64,000 nucleotides of DNA, taken from assembly GCA_019055375.1 (NCBI GenBank), contig JAHQIW010001261.1:53383-117382 (forward strand), read 5' to 3'. How positions within the stretch are numbered: the stretch's first letter is position 1; every line of letters begins with the position of its first letter. Made by a program: the position numbers and the translations under genes. The notes under the pieces are model-generated. The model searched no databases. It was not told the origin of the DNA and saw nothing but the letters and a program-made list of their open reading frames with translations. Shown here piece by piece: positions 1 to 10,717 of this stretch. This stretch comes from Parelaphostrongylus tenuis (taxonomy: Eukaryota; Nematoda; Chromadorea; Rhabditida; Metastrongylidae).

Positions 1-560
1 TTCAGAACGCTTTTTGAACTTTAAGCGCTAAGGCCTTGAGTTGCTGAGCGAGGATAGCGGCTTTCACTCAAACTCCTTCCCTTTGTATGTCTGTGTCCTA
101 TGCGATTTAGTGAGGTGCTTTGTTTAACTTTACGTTTTCCGTCCACATGTTATTTTAGATAAATGCAGAATGGCCTTTCAATTCGCCGATGTGCATGCTA
201 CTGCACGCTTTACAGAATAGACGACTGGTGACCCTACCTCTAAATAATCCCCGTTCAGGAGAGTCGATTTTCTGACAGCTATCAGAAGACAATGAATAGT
301 TTGAAGTTTTGACAAGTACGAATTAAATTTGGTTTCCTTGAGAATATTAATCAACTTGAGGGATTGCAAAGGTTGACTTATGAACGCAGAAAACATTACA
401 TCTAGTAGGAATTATTTCAACCTCACTGCTGAATTAAGTTGAGTAAACTGTCATAAGTTAGTGAAAGTAGATCGAACTTCATAATTTAACCGCTTTTTAT
501 AGACCTAGCTTGAACAGTAATAATCTGATAAGGACATAACATGTTTTGAGCCATGCCTAA

Positions 561-608
561 GTGTTATAAAGGCTCTTGGTTCGTCCTACTTGGACTCACC
601 AGCAACAC
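561..608 (-). ncRNA. Decayed hammerhead ribozyme, left arm of palindrome
   Basis: Read on the minus strand: helix I GUGUU pairs with AACAC at the far end, the core reads CUGGUGA instead of CUGAUGA, helix II GUCC/GGAC is perfect with loop AAGUA, and GAAC replaces GAAA. Two core changes predict loss of activity. The position relative to the CGACGCCGAGTAA block is the same as in the intact ribozymes near 39.9 kb. Confidence 0.6.
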
Positions 609-818
609 TGTGCCTCGATTTAGTCGATGCCATGAGGTTAAATTCCTCTATGAAGGAATCGACGCCGAGTAATGAATCACCACTAGTCAGATGAAGGAGT
701 TACCTGAAATTTTAGTGACATTGTAATTCCATCCTCTGACTTGTGGCGAATTATTACTCGGCGTCGATTCTTTCATAGAGAATTGTAACCTCATAGTGAT
801 CGGCTAAACCAAATCACA

Positions 819-866
819 GTGTTAGTGGTGAGTCCCAGTACGGCGAAACAAGCGCCTGCATAGCAC
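819..866 (+). ncRNA. Decayed hammerhead ribozyme, right arm of palindrome
   Basis: Mirror partner of 561-608 on the other strand. Helix I GUGUUA faces UAGCAC, the core reads GUGGUGA, helix II is GUCC with CGGC (weakened), and GAAA is retained. It points away from the palindrome centre. Predicted inactive. Confidence 0.55.
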
Positions 867-1421
867 TTACACATGGCTCAAATCATGTTATATCCCTATC
901 AGATTATTACTTTTCAAGCTAGGTCTATAGCGGTTAAATTATGAAGTTTAATCTACTTTCACTAACTTATGACAGTTTACTCAACTTAATTCAGTAGTGA
1001 GGTTGAAATAATTCCTACTAGATGTAATGTTTTCTGCGTTCATAAGTCAACCTTTGCAATCCCTCAAGTTGATTAATATTCTCAAGGAAACCAAATTTAA
1101 TTCGTACTTGTCAAAACTTCAAACTATTCATTGTCTTCTGATAGCTGTCAGAAAATCGACTCTCCTAAACGGGGATTATTTAGAGGTAGGGTCACCAGTC
1201 GTCTATTCTGTAAAGCGTGCAGTAGCATGCACATCGGCGAATTGAAAGGCCATTCTGCATTTATCTAAAATAACATGTGGACGGAAAACGTAAAGTTAAA
1301 CAAAGCACCTCACTAAATCGCATAGGACACAGACATACAAAGGGAAGGAGTTTGAGTGAAAGCCGCTATCCTCGCTCAGCAACTCAAGGCCTTAGCGCTT
1401 AAAGTTCAAAAGCGTTCTGAA

Positions 1422-2058
1422 TAAACACCAACAAGCCAAGCATGGATCGCAGGGAGGATTATCAAGAAATTATTAAGCTCCCTTTTCGAGCTCGAGAGAT
1501 GACTATAAGAAATGATGTAATGCGTTTCGACGATTAAGGTTGAAAGTCATCACCTACTAGAACTCGCTTGAGTCGCTTGCCAATCAACAGTGCAACAGGT
1601 GATACGGGTGATTATTATCCTTCAATATTGTAATCGTCAAACACTGCATATGTCTGCCTATTGCTATGTTGTTGTTAAATTATTATTTAGATTACTTTCT
1701 TTTTGATTGTATTACTATATATTATTGTATTGTTTTATGTATTGCGACATCATGTTTATTTTCGTCCTCGTAGTCTTTCCCTAACTGTTTCGTTGTGGTC
1801 AGTGGAGAGAAAATGAAGAGAGCAAATGCTTGATTTGCTAGCAAAAAAGTTTCTCATATGAAATTTCAATTGCATTTCTTAATTGTTTTCCAAATAAACC
1901 ACTGAATTGAAAATCATAACGTTGCATTCTACGAAGTAGTTTACTGTATTGCTCTGATTAATCAATACCCATGTGATTTGCCATTTTATTGCTGTTGCAA
2001 TGGTACAATAAATATCACCTTGTTAAAGATATATGTCTTGTACATATCATTATTCATA
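1422..2058. other. No gene seen
   Basis: AT-rich sequence between the palindrome and the minus-strand pseudogene. No open frame, RNA or repeat could be supported here. Confidence 0.5.
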
Positions 2059-2393
2059 TCAGTTTCCGCCGACTGTGCAAGCTGCGGAAAAGAAATGCGA
2101 TCCAAACGGACTCGATGCCAGTATCGAAGCGTTCTGTTCACTAAATTTTGCATATCTGTCTCGACCAATTTGCCACAATGATGTTTGTAATCTACACAAG
2201 GCTTTTTTCTAGAAACTAATTTATACAGAAAAGAAATTTTTTCAAACCGTCAGAGTTCCTGAAATTGACATTTGATTGGCGTGAACAGGCGTTATTGTCA
2301 CCGTGCAGCCTGTTAAACACATTTTTCTCTGCTTACTACTGCAAATTACCGTTACCGGATTTCCAGTGATAATGCACTTCTCCTCGTTGTTTA
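2059..2393 (-). pseudogene. Two-exon relic of a probably nematode-restricted protein family (same as 46836-48783)
   Basis: Exon at 2248-2393 ends in SISGTLT, a 56-bp intron (2192-2247) follows with GT and TGTGTAG ends, and the last exon at 2059-2191 reads ITNIIVANWSRQ and later LASSPFGSHFFSA before a TGA. The plus-strand gene at 48444-48783 has the same order (CIV...GLC, SISGTLT, 55-bp intron, TTNVIMAFWSREMW, stop), and the larger exon begins in the same phase. The last exon needs two frame corrections, one just after WSRQI and one before LASSP, so it is not translatable. Upstream exons were not found between 2400 and 3600. Function unknown; only the C-terminal part remains. Confidence 0.75.
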
Positions 2394-2671
2394 CTGCAAA
2401 AAGATCTATAGGTCTTAGAAAAGGAGCCTTTCGGTACAACAAAATTTGAAACATAAGAATGGTTTTGAAAATCGATTTTCGTTTTATTCCTCTACATTGT
2501 TTAGACCATCGCTTATGCATATTATATCATTCTTATGAAAATAAGTCACAAAAAGTCGCTAAGAAGTACAGTCCTGTTTTGAAGTTACAGTTTCAGTGTC
2601 AAAATCATGCTTGCTTATTTTCTAGGCCATTTACTCTTGATCTTCTGGCAACTGCTCCTTCTAAGCAGTAA

Positions 2672-2785
2672 TGAGCAATAATGATAATAATGATAAAACG
2701 ATATTGTGGTATAAAAAATAGTAATAGCGACGATAAAATAACAATGAAATAGTAAGAAAAGTAATAGCAAGAGTAATAATATATT
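2672..2785. repeat. Low-complexity AAT/GATAAT-rich tract
   Basis: Purine/T-rich imperfect trinucleotide repeats (aataatgat, aatagtaat). Confidence 0.6.
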
Positions 2786-2844
2786 TCTTGGAAGAACTGA
2801 CTTGGTGCAATGGTAATGGTCTTTATCACATTGATAGGACTCTT

Positions 2845-3060
2845 TTGTTCATCGTCTAGACATCAGAACCTCAAGTGCACATGTGGTCGAACGTTCGATC
2901 CAGCACCCATGATCACCCACCTTGCAATTTCTTCGGGATCGGTAATAATTGATTATCGCTTTTGTATGGGAAAATAGCACCCCTGACTTGATACATCGCT
3001 AATCCACTACAAGTTATTATAAAGGCCTAGCTATGCGTTCAATCACCACTTGATAAAGTT
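2845..3060 (+). repeat. Degenerate tRNA-derived SINE
   Basis: Contains a B-box-like gttcgatcc followed by cacccatgatcaccc, cttcgggatcggtaa and a distal gcgttcaatca. This order matches the clearer copy at 16895-17205. Diverged. Confidence 0.5.
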
Positions 3061-3339
3061 AAATACTGGTGCTTCCTAAGCTACCGGAAGCTCAGAACGT
3101 TTTCCTAGACGTTATTTGGGTAATAGCAAAAGATAGTTTACTGCTTTCCATCACTCTTTCTGCAATATAAGGCATCGATTCCGCCGGCAGCCAACCGTCA
3201 ACGGCTTGGTAGTGCACTAATTAGCACGCTCCACCAAGAAAGAGAAGACGCGGTTTCAACCTCCACCCGAGATTTCAAGTTTTGCATGTCATTGTCTATA
3301 AAAAAGCGGTAGAATGAAGAAGTCTAATCCACTTTCGCT

Positions 3340-3520
3340 AATTCATGACATTTTTTATTGTTTTTTGATGACAAAATTCTTCTGAGAATTCCATTAGCCT
3401 GAATTTGTATTGGAACACGCACCAATCTTCGTAACGAACTGAACGGCAAGCCCAGTTGAGACTCACAATGACCCTCATCGTTCGCAAAGGGATATATGCC
3501 AGATAATTCTTTTTGGACTA
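3340..3520 (-). other. Coding-like fragment of an unidentified repeat
   Basis: The minus strand reads FANDEGHCESQLG, then PFSSLRRLV and PIQIQ. A second copy at about 33170-33300 on the same strand reads FADHEGYYDRQLG, PFRQLRRLV and PIEIH. A third, short piece at about 26235-26285 retains the gcggaccatgag part. Protein-level similarity between copies suggests descent from a coding repeat, probably a transposable element, but no known family was recognised. Confidence 0.4.
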
Positions 3521-3774
3521 CGCATATGGTTTCGAAACGAAGAACATCTGAGAGGCTAAGTAATAGTGGTACATCCGGCAAATTAGGTTTGTGCATCAAG
3601 TAACTTTTATTCTTGCTGAAACTTCGCCGATGCGTTTTCCAAAGCTAGCTTCACAGATATCCCAATTACTATGATTAGTTTAAGGTGAGGTAGCAAATGC
3701 ACTGACAGAATTGATTGATGATGAACGTAAAGGCTGGGCGCCCCTACTAAGCATGCAACGATTTTTCAAGGGCT

Positions 3775-4440
3775 TTGTAAGGATTTCGCAAACAAAATCT
3801 CAACGCTTTATGACGATATTACTAATGACGTGAGAAGAGGGACTTGACAAGGCGATAGCTCTTGCACAAACTATTCTTTACAGGCATTTGAAACGCCATG
3901 CGAACATTAGAATGGAGCAACATGGGGGTGAAAATCGGCTATCGACAAGCACACCTCCACTGCGCTGATGGCATCACTCCTATAACACTAAGCATTATCC
4001 AGGAAAAACGAATGTTGACGGATTTCGATAACGCTTGTGGAAAGACTAGTCCCGACTGAAGCCAACGAGAACGATGTTTATGGGGAACAGTTGAGATTAT
4101 ACGGATTTAATGCCTTATTACACTCAACGAAATGATTATATCCGGATACTCTAGTTACGTTTGATTGAGTGCAAATGTCGATATGATGAGAGATCTAACT
4201 CCAGCGTTGAGTAGGACGTAGCGAGTTGCTTGGGTAGAGAGAGAGGATCGAGATGTCGTGAAGAGAAAAAAGAACATTCCACTCCGTGCTCACCTTCTCA
4301 CCTCATCAGTTAGTCCTGCCTTAACGTACGCTTCAAAAATGTGGTCGTTATGTAAGTAGAGAAAAAATCACTTGGCGCTGTTCAACACAAGCCTAGATGT
4401 CATTTACGAGGAAACGAATTTCAATAGAACCCACATGAAA
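3775..4440 (+). pseudogene. RTE-type reverse transcriptase relic, plus strand
   Basis: In shifting frames it reads ISTLYDDIT-like, VRRG, QGDS, a degraded ERMLTDFDNACGK segment, ERxxDVVKRKKNIPLRAHL and PALTYASKMWSL. These match in order the reverse transcriptase read at 5279-6214. Many stops and indels; the FADD catalytic motif is not preserved. Non-functional fragment. Confidence 0.75.
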
Positions 4441-4528
4441 TTGTGGTTTCCACCACTTTTCAGTCTATGGCTTGCGACTGTTATTGAGCATATAGACACT
4501 GCCTTTCAATCAACTATACCCTCACCTA

Positions 4529-4876
4529 GTTATCACCTGTGTCACCTGTCTTCCCGTTGATCTCGAATGACTCGAGCGGGTACCAGCAACACTTCCATTT
4601 TTTTCCTTTCGCGTGCAAGAGTAGCTCAATGGGTCCACCTCGCTCTAGGGATTCACTAAGCATCATATCTTTCTTCTATGGTTTTGAAGAAATCAGACCA
4701 CCGGGACGGTGGTCTTCCTGTAGAGCGCTTGATATCCCGAGGAATCCAGTCGGGTAACGGCTCTCGGCCATAGATTGTCGTTGAAACATATCATGTGCCC
4801 AGCCCACCTTATTTTTGACATATTGGTATGTAGAACGGCGTCTTTGATCTCCGCTCACCTCGTTATAAGCGGTTAG
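4529..4876 (-). pseudogene. 3' end of an RTE retrotransposon, minus strand
   Basis: Homologous to 5279-5600, including the tail of tandem tatcacctgt units at its low-coordinate end. The minus strand reads KIRWAGH-like sequence and the W..R..RLDSS..I.R region with stops. Only the last part of ORF2 and the 3' tail remain, as expected for 5'-truncated target-primed insertions. Confidence 0.7.
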
Positions 4877-5278
4877 TGCTGTCTGAGAGAATATTTTGAG
4901 CCTTCAAAGGTTGGAATGTCAATAGCTACGTATGTCCGCCACTGTCTTGTCTCATCATAACCATGCTTGTTTGGCGACAATGTAGACTGTGTCTTCACAT
5001 TTGCACAAGCTTTGGTTGTTCTCTAAAATCGATCACAGCTTCGGTGTCTTTCGAAGAACTGCAGTTATAAGGAGACTTACTGTTAGCAGTACGGTAGTTG
5101 TGTCAAATTTTTTATACTCGTAGAGGACGTAGTGTCAATTTTGGTTTGCTGAGTGGAGTACGAAAAATTCCTCGTGTGATGCTAACTTTTTTGTTTTTGA
5201 AAGCAAAAAATATTTTCTTGGTAGGTAAAATATTTGAGAAACTGCGAAGCGAGAGGGCATTATTGATTCATATGTGTA

Positions 5279-5312
5279 AATGATCACCTGTATCACCTGT
5301 ATCACCTGTCGT
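5279..5312 (-). repeat. 3' tail of the RTE element: tandem 9-bp units
   Basis: Three adjacent copies of atcacctgt (ACAGGTGAT on the element strand) at the 3' end of the RTE insertion. The relic at 4529 ends in the same short repeats, which marks this as the family tail. Confidence 0.7.
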
Positions 5313-6214
5313 CCCGTTCATCGTCGAGTGACTCGTCTTCCATTTTTCCCTATCGCGTGCAAGAGTAGCCCAGTGAGTCCTCCTTGCTCTAGGAATTTGC
5401 TGAGCATCAATTCTTTCTTCTATCGCTTTTGTGAAGAAATCGGACCAACGGGTCAGTGGTCTTCCTTTGAAGCGCTTGATGTCGCGAGGAATCCAGTCGG
5501 TAAAGGCTATCGTCCATCAGTTGTCGTTGAAACGCATCACGTGTCCTGCCCACCTTATTTTCGATATCCTGGCGTGTAGAACGCCGTCTCTGATATTCGA
5601 TCGTTGACGTAGGTCGGAACTTCGGATCCTTTCTCTCATTTGCGAGATACGGGATGCTCCTAGCATCGAGCGTTCGACTGCGCGTTCGATAACGGCAAGT
5701 GATCTTTCATCCTGCTTACGTAGCGGCCAGGTTTCTGCTGCATACGTTAGGGCAGGGATAATTGTCGAGTCGAAAAGGTGGGCACGGAGTCGGATGTTCT
5801 TTGTCCTCTTCATTACATCTTCTATGCTCTTAAACGTTCGCCAAGCCGCTCGTTTCCTCCTGCTCAACTCTGGGGCTAGGTCGTTCATCATGTTGATTTC
5901 ACGACCTAGATAGACGTAACTGGAGCATTCGGAGATTGTCGTTCCGTTGAGCCTGAATGGGGCATTCGAAACCCATCCGTTTCTCATAAACAATGTTTTC
6001 GCTAGATTTAGTTGAAAACCAATCTTTCCACAGGCGTGATCGATACCGGTCAACATTCGTTCCGCTTGACTGATGTTTGGTGTTGTGAGAACGATATCGT
6101 CTGCAAAGCGAAGATGGTTTAATTGTTGACCGTCAAATTTCACTCTCATATCGTCCCATTTTGATGTTCGCATGTCGTTTTGTACGGTGGCAGTGAATAA
6201 TTTTGGCGAAATTG
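5279..6214 (-). pseudogene. 5'-truncated RTE non-LTR retrotransposon (reverse transcriptase part)
   Basis: The minus strand encodes ISPKLFTATVQ, then HLRFADDIVL with the catalytic FADD box, NMMNDLAPELSRRKRAAW, RLRAHLFDSTIIPALTYAAE and KIRWAGHVMRF. An in-frame TGA at 5517-5519 interrupts the frame. Past it the same frame continues through DWIPRDIKRFKGRP and RARRTHWATLARDREKW to about 5310. The high-coordinate end stops abruptly at ISPK next to a T-rich run (6206-6235), so the element lacks the endonuclease domain and the start of the RT. It lies about 300 bp upstream of SDR copy 1. Confidence 0.85.
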
Positions 6215-6485
6215 TTTTTTTTTAATTTTTTTTACTGTTCCATAGCAACTGATCTACAGCGTTAGGAAGGTGAAAAAGTAGTTGCGGTTCATGCGCTATT
6301 GGAATTTGCCGTCCAATGTTGTAATTTTCAATAAAAAACCGAAATTACGGCAAACCCGGAAACGTGGGATCGCAGTTGCTTTTACACGAGCCAGTAATCT
6401 CATTATCGTTCCTGATCAACGTGGCTCAGCAACGTGGAATTATCGCTTTCTTTACCCATCGATCTCCTACCCTCTTTTTCAACGA

Positions 6486-6494
6486 TTCTTTCAG
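6486..6494 (+). promoter_or_regulatory. Predicted spliced-leader trans-splice acceptor, SDR copy 1
   Basis: TTCTTTCAG lies exactly 15 nt before the ATG at 6510. The homologous gene at 24882 has GATTTCAG at the same 15-nt distance while the leader bases differ. This is the usual form of nematode SL acceptors; use of the site is inferred. Confidence 0.55.
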
Positions 6495-6509
6495 CTGTCA
6501 TCGTCAAAA

Positions 6510-6567
6510 ATGAGTCGTGTGCTGGGTGGTCAAATCGCTTTGGTCACAGGTGACAGCAGAGGAGTAG
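6510..6567 (+). CDS. SDR copy 1 exon 1
   Basis: Encodes MSRVLGGQIALVTGDSRGV plus the first base of Gly, up to donor g|gtaaat. Start chosen because it follows the trans-splice acceptor by 15 nt and matches the start of copy 2. Holds the first half of the TGxxxGxG cofactor loop. Confidence 0.8.
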
Positions 6568-6943
6568 GTAAATTCATTACTCTATTCATGCCTCGGCTCA
6601 CTTTTTCAACTCTCTTAGTCGCGAAAGGACGGTACGATCCAGCTTGTCAGGTTATTTTAGTGCTTGAATGTGTTGCAATATGATGACCTTGTTGGAATTT
6701 AAGTTCATAGAGCTGCTGAAATAGGCGGTTAACCCTTTGGGGACGGTGGGGGCCATTTTGACCTTCAGATTTCAGAGGCCTTTCCTTGCTGGATAAAAAT
6801 ATTTTGATACTATTCAGATATATGTGGACAAATTAAAAGCCGATCTCGTTCGCTGGGGAACTTTTCATACGAGTGTTAGTAACCATCCGAAAGCTGACAC
6901 TTCTAGTTAACCACATCGCCTGTTTTCGAAAACGAAAAACCTT

Positions 6944-8055
6944 TGGTTCTTTCTGATTATAAGGAAGCAAATAAAAGGCCGATTTCATTTGCTGATGAGG
7001 AGCTTTTCGTAGGAGTGTTGGTAACTATTCGAAAACTGAGACTTCGGTTTGCATCCCCACGTCGTCGGTTTTACAAAATACCCTTTTTCAATGATGGGGC
7101 ATTCAAAAAAATTCATGTTTCATACCTGCCGTGTGCCTTCATTTCTATATGCATATGATTCGCTGGAAAGCATGAAAAGCATATCAGCGTGTAGAGAATT
7201 TTCCGTAGTATCGGAATCATACGTTTTTATCAAAAGTTTTTGTCGATGCGGTGAAAAAATCTCTAGTTAAATAACAATATTTCAAACGCGATCGATCACC
7301 CCCTCCTTCTCAACCCCTCGCTTCGTGAATTAGACGGTAAACAAGATCGTCGAAAATGTAGAACTCGACCGATTTTCTCTGTAAAAGGTACTTCTACAAA
7401 ATGAGCACAGCCTTGGAATCATTGGAACTCACTACATCGAATGATTACTAATAGTCTAAAGAAAAAGCTCTGTCATGCGAGATTTACAAGTCTTTTACTT
7501 CCCCTACATCGCCGTTAGAATAGCTTTTCCAAAAAACAAACAATTTTTGAGCTCATCAAAACCTGTGCTATCCAATGAGGACTAAAAAGGATTTTTGTTC
7601 AGCAAAATATAAGAGAGATAAAAGAAACTTGTGGTTTTGTGTAATATAATTTTATAGTTACAAGAGGTTGTCTCAAAAGTCAGCCATGTGGTGATCCATT
7701 CAGAGATTTAAGCTCTCGGATAGTTACTAACACTCCTATGAAAGCTTTTTCTCCAGCGAATTAGGTTGGTTTTTCATTTGTTGCTTACATTTAGAACGAA
7801 CCAGCATTTTTTTGACGTTGCTACAGAAAGAAATTTCTTGCTCTGACAAAGAAAGAGCTCTGTCCCGCGAGAAATCTGCGCGTCTGCAACGCAAGAAATC
7901 TTTTGTAGCAAATTCAAAAATAAAGCTTTTTCGAAAACCGACTACTAGGGGCTGTATTCTGAAGTCTCAGCTTTCGAATGGTTACTAACACTCCTATTTT
8001 TTCTTTCCAGCAAATGAGATCGGCTTTCATTTGTCCCCTTATAATTGAAAAGAAC
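6944..8055. repeat. Intronic foldback repeat R1 (copy in SDR1 intron 1)
   Basis: The left end reads ggttctttctgattataagg and the right end is its near reverse complement (ccccttataattgaaaagaacc). Inside, the block ttactaacactcctatgaaa occurs in both orientations (near 7005 inverted; near 7730 and 7985 direct). No coding capacity. The same element recurs at 9789, about 12650 and 17503. Confidence 0.6.
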
Positions 8056-8900
8056 CGATTTTTCATCTAGAATTCTGATATTATTATTCAAAGCCTGAAG
8101 TTTTGGCGATTTCGATATTATGCTTATTTTTTGGAAAATTTCTTATTAGTGCGCTGTAGCAGCAGAAATAAAATCATGTCTCACACCCGGGGTTTTTTTT
8201 GCATGTGAGAGCCATTTATGCTCAAAAAGTATATGAGCGTGTTGAGCGAATGGGAGGTGTCAGAATAATACAGAAAATAGTATGGTTTTCTCCGGAACAA
8301 GGAAAACAAATTTTTATCATCTAACATCGATCTACTGCCGCTCGTAAGGATTCAGTAAACATTTGTTGTCAATTTTGTTTACACCTTAATCCCTCGGGGC
8401 CGACGTGTACCAGCTGAGGTAAGGAGCTGAAGGCTCTTCTCGGTGGGCATAGGATTTCCCTTAGACACTTGGCAATCATTTCAAAGCTCAAAACTCTTCG
8501 ATTTCACCGATATACTTGATTTTTAAAAAAGCCTTTTTATTACATTGTAACAGCGAAAACAAAATCATATTCCGCACTCAGTTTGCTTCATTTGCTCGGC
8601 TGAGGCTCATATATGGCTCTTCACCAAACTCATAGCCCAAATCAGGAGGATTTCGATGCTATAATTGGCTTTGTGAAAGGTTGTTGAAGAGCTTTGTAAG
8701 AACGAAAAGAAGATCACGTTTCGCACGCAGTGGTTAACACGCGATCGCTTAAAAGGTATGACGCGGTTTTAAGTATTGCCCGAGGTTCTAAATCTGCAAA
8801 TCACTCAACACTCTTGGGAAATTAGGAACGTTTTTTGCCCTCGTATATGTACAGGAATTGAAAATTCGCACACAGAGTTGCGAAGTTTGAGGATTTCTAG

Positions 8901-9023
8901 GAAGAGGCATCGCTCTACAGCTAGGCCAATCCGGAGTGACGGTCTACATTACCGGTAGGAAGCCGACGAATAGTCTGCAGAGTCAGTATCGAAATCTCCC
9001 AACACTTGAGACGACTGCGGAGG
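8901..9023 (+). CDS. SDR copy 1 exon 2
   Basis: Begins after tttctag and reads GRGIALQLGQSGVTVYITGR, then KPTNSL and RNLPTLETTAE, ending g|gtcggt (123 nt, same length as copy 2). It completes the GxG of the cofactor loop and the second beta strand. No stop, unlike copy 2. Confidence 0.85.
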
Positions 9024-9157
9024 GTCGGTTTCTTATGTAAACGTTTATCTACGAATTACCGGCATCGCTTAATTGCTAAGCTTTTCCACAAGTGGTGATG
9101 GATGAGCATCTTTCAACTTATTGCTTTTTTTCTAGCCGTACTGGTTGTATTTTGCAG

Positions 9158-9303
9158 ACATCCGAAATCGAGGTGGTGTGGCAGTTCCGGTCTATTGTGA
9201 CCATACCGATCATGCAGAAATTGCCGAGCTTTTCGATCGTATCCATAAGGAAAACGGAGGAACTCTCAATATCTTAGTAAACGCTGCTTACTCAGGTGTC
9301 CAG
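9158..9303 (+). CDS. SDR copy 1 exon 3
   Basis: Starts after tttgcag: DIRNRGGVAVPVYCDHTDHA, ELFDRIHKENGG, LNILVNAAYSGVQ; donor cag|gttact. The LVNAAYSG segment corresponds to NNAYAG of DHRS1, the SDR NNAG-type motif beside the cofactor. Confidence 0.85.
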
Positions 9304-9390
9304 GTTACTATCTGCCATTCATTTAGATCTTATGCTATTCGTACACCGGGCATTTCAGATTCATATGATCATCATGAAGCAATTTATTGT

Positions 9391-9595
9391 ACCTCTGCTA
9401 TCGACCGCTTTTTTACAGACCCGCTCAAAATGATTTAATCTGATAGGGATATTACTTTTTTTGAGCCGATAGGTCTAATGTTATATAGGCGCCTATTTCG
9501 TCCTATTGGAACTCATCAGTAGCACCCTCCCTCGGTTCCGTCGATTCCTTGAGGCTAAATAATCCTCTAAAGAAATCGACGCCGAGCAATTTATT
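9391..9595 (-). mobile_element. Solo arm of the hammerhead foldback element
   Basis: Matches 38765-38970 throughout (ctgctatcga, cagacccgctcaaaatg, the ribozyme, cgtcgatt, gacgccgag). It sits in intron 3 of SDR copy 1, its inner end is abutted by the exon 4 acceptor region, and no opposite arm follows. The element is therefore truncated or was resolved to one arm. Confidence 0.7.
9478..9525 (-). ncRNA. Hammerhead ribozyme (family 1), solo copy
   Basis: On the minus strand the core CUGAUGA and GAAA are both intact. Helix II is GUUC with GGAC (one G-U pair), loop CAAUA. Helix III is the short AUAG/CUAU. Helix I GUGCUA faces UAACAU, with one mismatch and a wobble. Cleavage is predicted after the A preceding UAACAU. 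Weakened but possibly active. Confidence 0.65.
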
Positions 9596-9609
9596 GTTGT
9601 TTTATCAAG

Positions 9610-9740
9610 GACATGGCTGATGCTGGTTCGGTTCCTTTTTTTGAAGCAGATCCTTTACTTTGGGATTCGGTCAATAATGTGGGATTACGGAACAACTACA
9701 TCTGTTGTGTACATGCAGCTCGAATGATGGTGAAGAGAAG
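9610..9740 (+). CDS. SDR copy 1 exon 4
   Basis: Starts GACATGGCT after tttatcaag, reading FFEADPLLWDSVNNVGLRNN, YICCVHAARMMVKR, donor ag|gtaaag in phase 2. The Asn in NNVGL aligns with the SDR tetrad Asn. Copy 2 has a one-base deletion in this exon. Confidence 0.85.
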
Positions 9741-9788
9741 GTAAAGCCTCCATCGATAGTGGCTTATCTATTTCAGCCTTTTGTGTGG

Positions 9789-10717
9789 TTCTCTTCGGTT
9801 ATGAGGGTACAAGGTGAATATCCTCAATTGCTGAGAAGGAACTTTCCATGGAAGTGTTGGTAATCATTCGAAAGCATGAATATCTGATTAGAACCATACG
9901 TAACCGGTTTTCGAAAGGCTCGTATATAGTGGTGTAAAATCCAAAATGAAATTATTTGTTCACACATAGCATTTTTCCGGACAGAGCTTTTCCTAGGTTA
10001 TTGCTAAACATTCGATAGCGTAAGTTTCAGTTTACCAAAGCCATGCTTATTTTCTGAAAAGGTTGTTCTCTGCAGAGCAGCAAGGAAAATAAGATTACAT
10101 TTGCATATGCAGGCAACCTTGGCCAATCCACAAGTCGCTACGTGAGGCGGCTAGGTGAGCTGACACGATGATTGATCGATTTTCGACAGAAGGCGCAATT
10201 TTCGTTATTCAATCAGGAACTGTTTCTCCACGGGAAAGGATCCAAGCGTCCTAATTGCTTCTAACAATGACTCGAAGACATTTGAATGCTACAAGATTTT
10301 CTCACGTTCAAATGCTCGAAAATCGATCGATCATCGCGTTGGACCACCTAGCCCCCTCATCCAGCGACCCGTGAATTGGCATTACATGCTCGTGTACTCT
10401 AATTCAATCTTATTTTCTCCACTGCACTGCAGAGATACGGTCTTTCCACAAGGTAAGGGAAGCACTGGAATCACTGAATATTACGCTGTCGGGGGATTGT
10501 TGGCTATCTAAAAAAAGCGTTCTGCCGGCGAGAAATATGCTATAGTGAAACATAATTTTTCTTCGCATTTTACATCGTTATGAAAGGGTCGTTTCGAAAA
10601 CCGATCACGTACGGATCTAGCCAGATATATAAGAATTCGATGATTACCAACACTCTTGAAAAAGTTCTTGTCCACCGAGAAGGACCGTTTACTTAGCTTG
10701 ACCCCTTAGAACCGAAA
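9789..10717. repeat. Foldback repeat R1 in SDR1 intron 4
   Basis: Left end ggttctcttcggttatgagg, right end ccttagaaccgaaaagaacc. The inner gagtgttggtaatcattcga (near 9860) is inverted relative to 10635. No open frame of note. Confidence 0.55.

Larger units (their letters stand above)
1..1421. mobile_element. 1.4-kb palindromic foldback element with decayed hammerheads
   Basis: The left arm (1 to about 700) is mirrored almost base for base by about 720-1421, with the centre near 711. For example 178-396 read on the minus strand is the same as 1027-1245 read on the plus strand. The left end coincides with the window start, so the element may extend further. The inner third of each arm (about 540-690 and 740-890) shares a core with the insertion at 38765-40252: a cgtcctac-type segment, a CGACGCCGAGTAA block and a hairpin around it. 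No transposase is visible, so it is non-autonomous. A mobile foldback element is the likeliest reading; an inverted duplication made in place is the alternative. Confidence 0.85.

Noticed and set aside
178..1245. Identical 72-codon open frames at 178-396 (minus) and 1027-1245 (plus)
   Set aside because: They are the two arms of one palindrome read on opposite strands; no domain, start context or splice sites.
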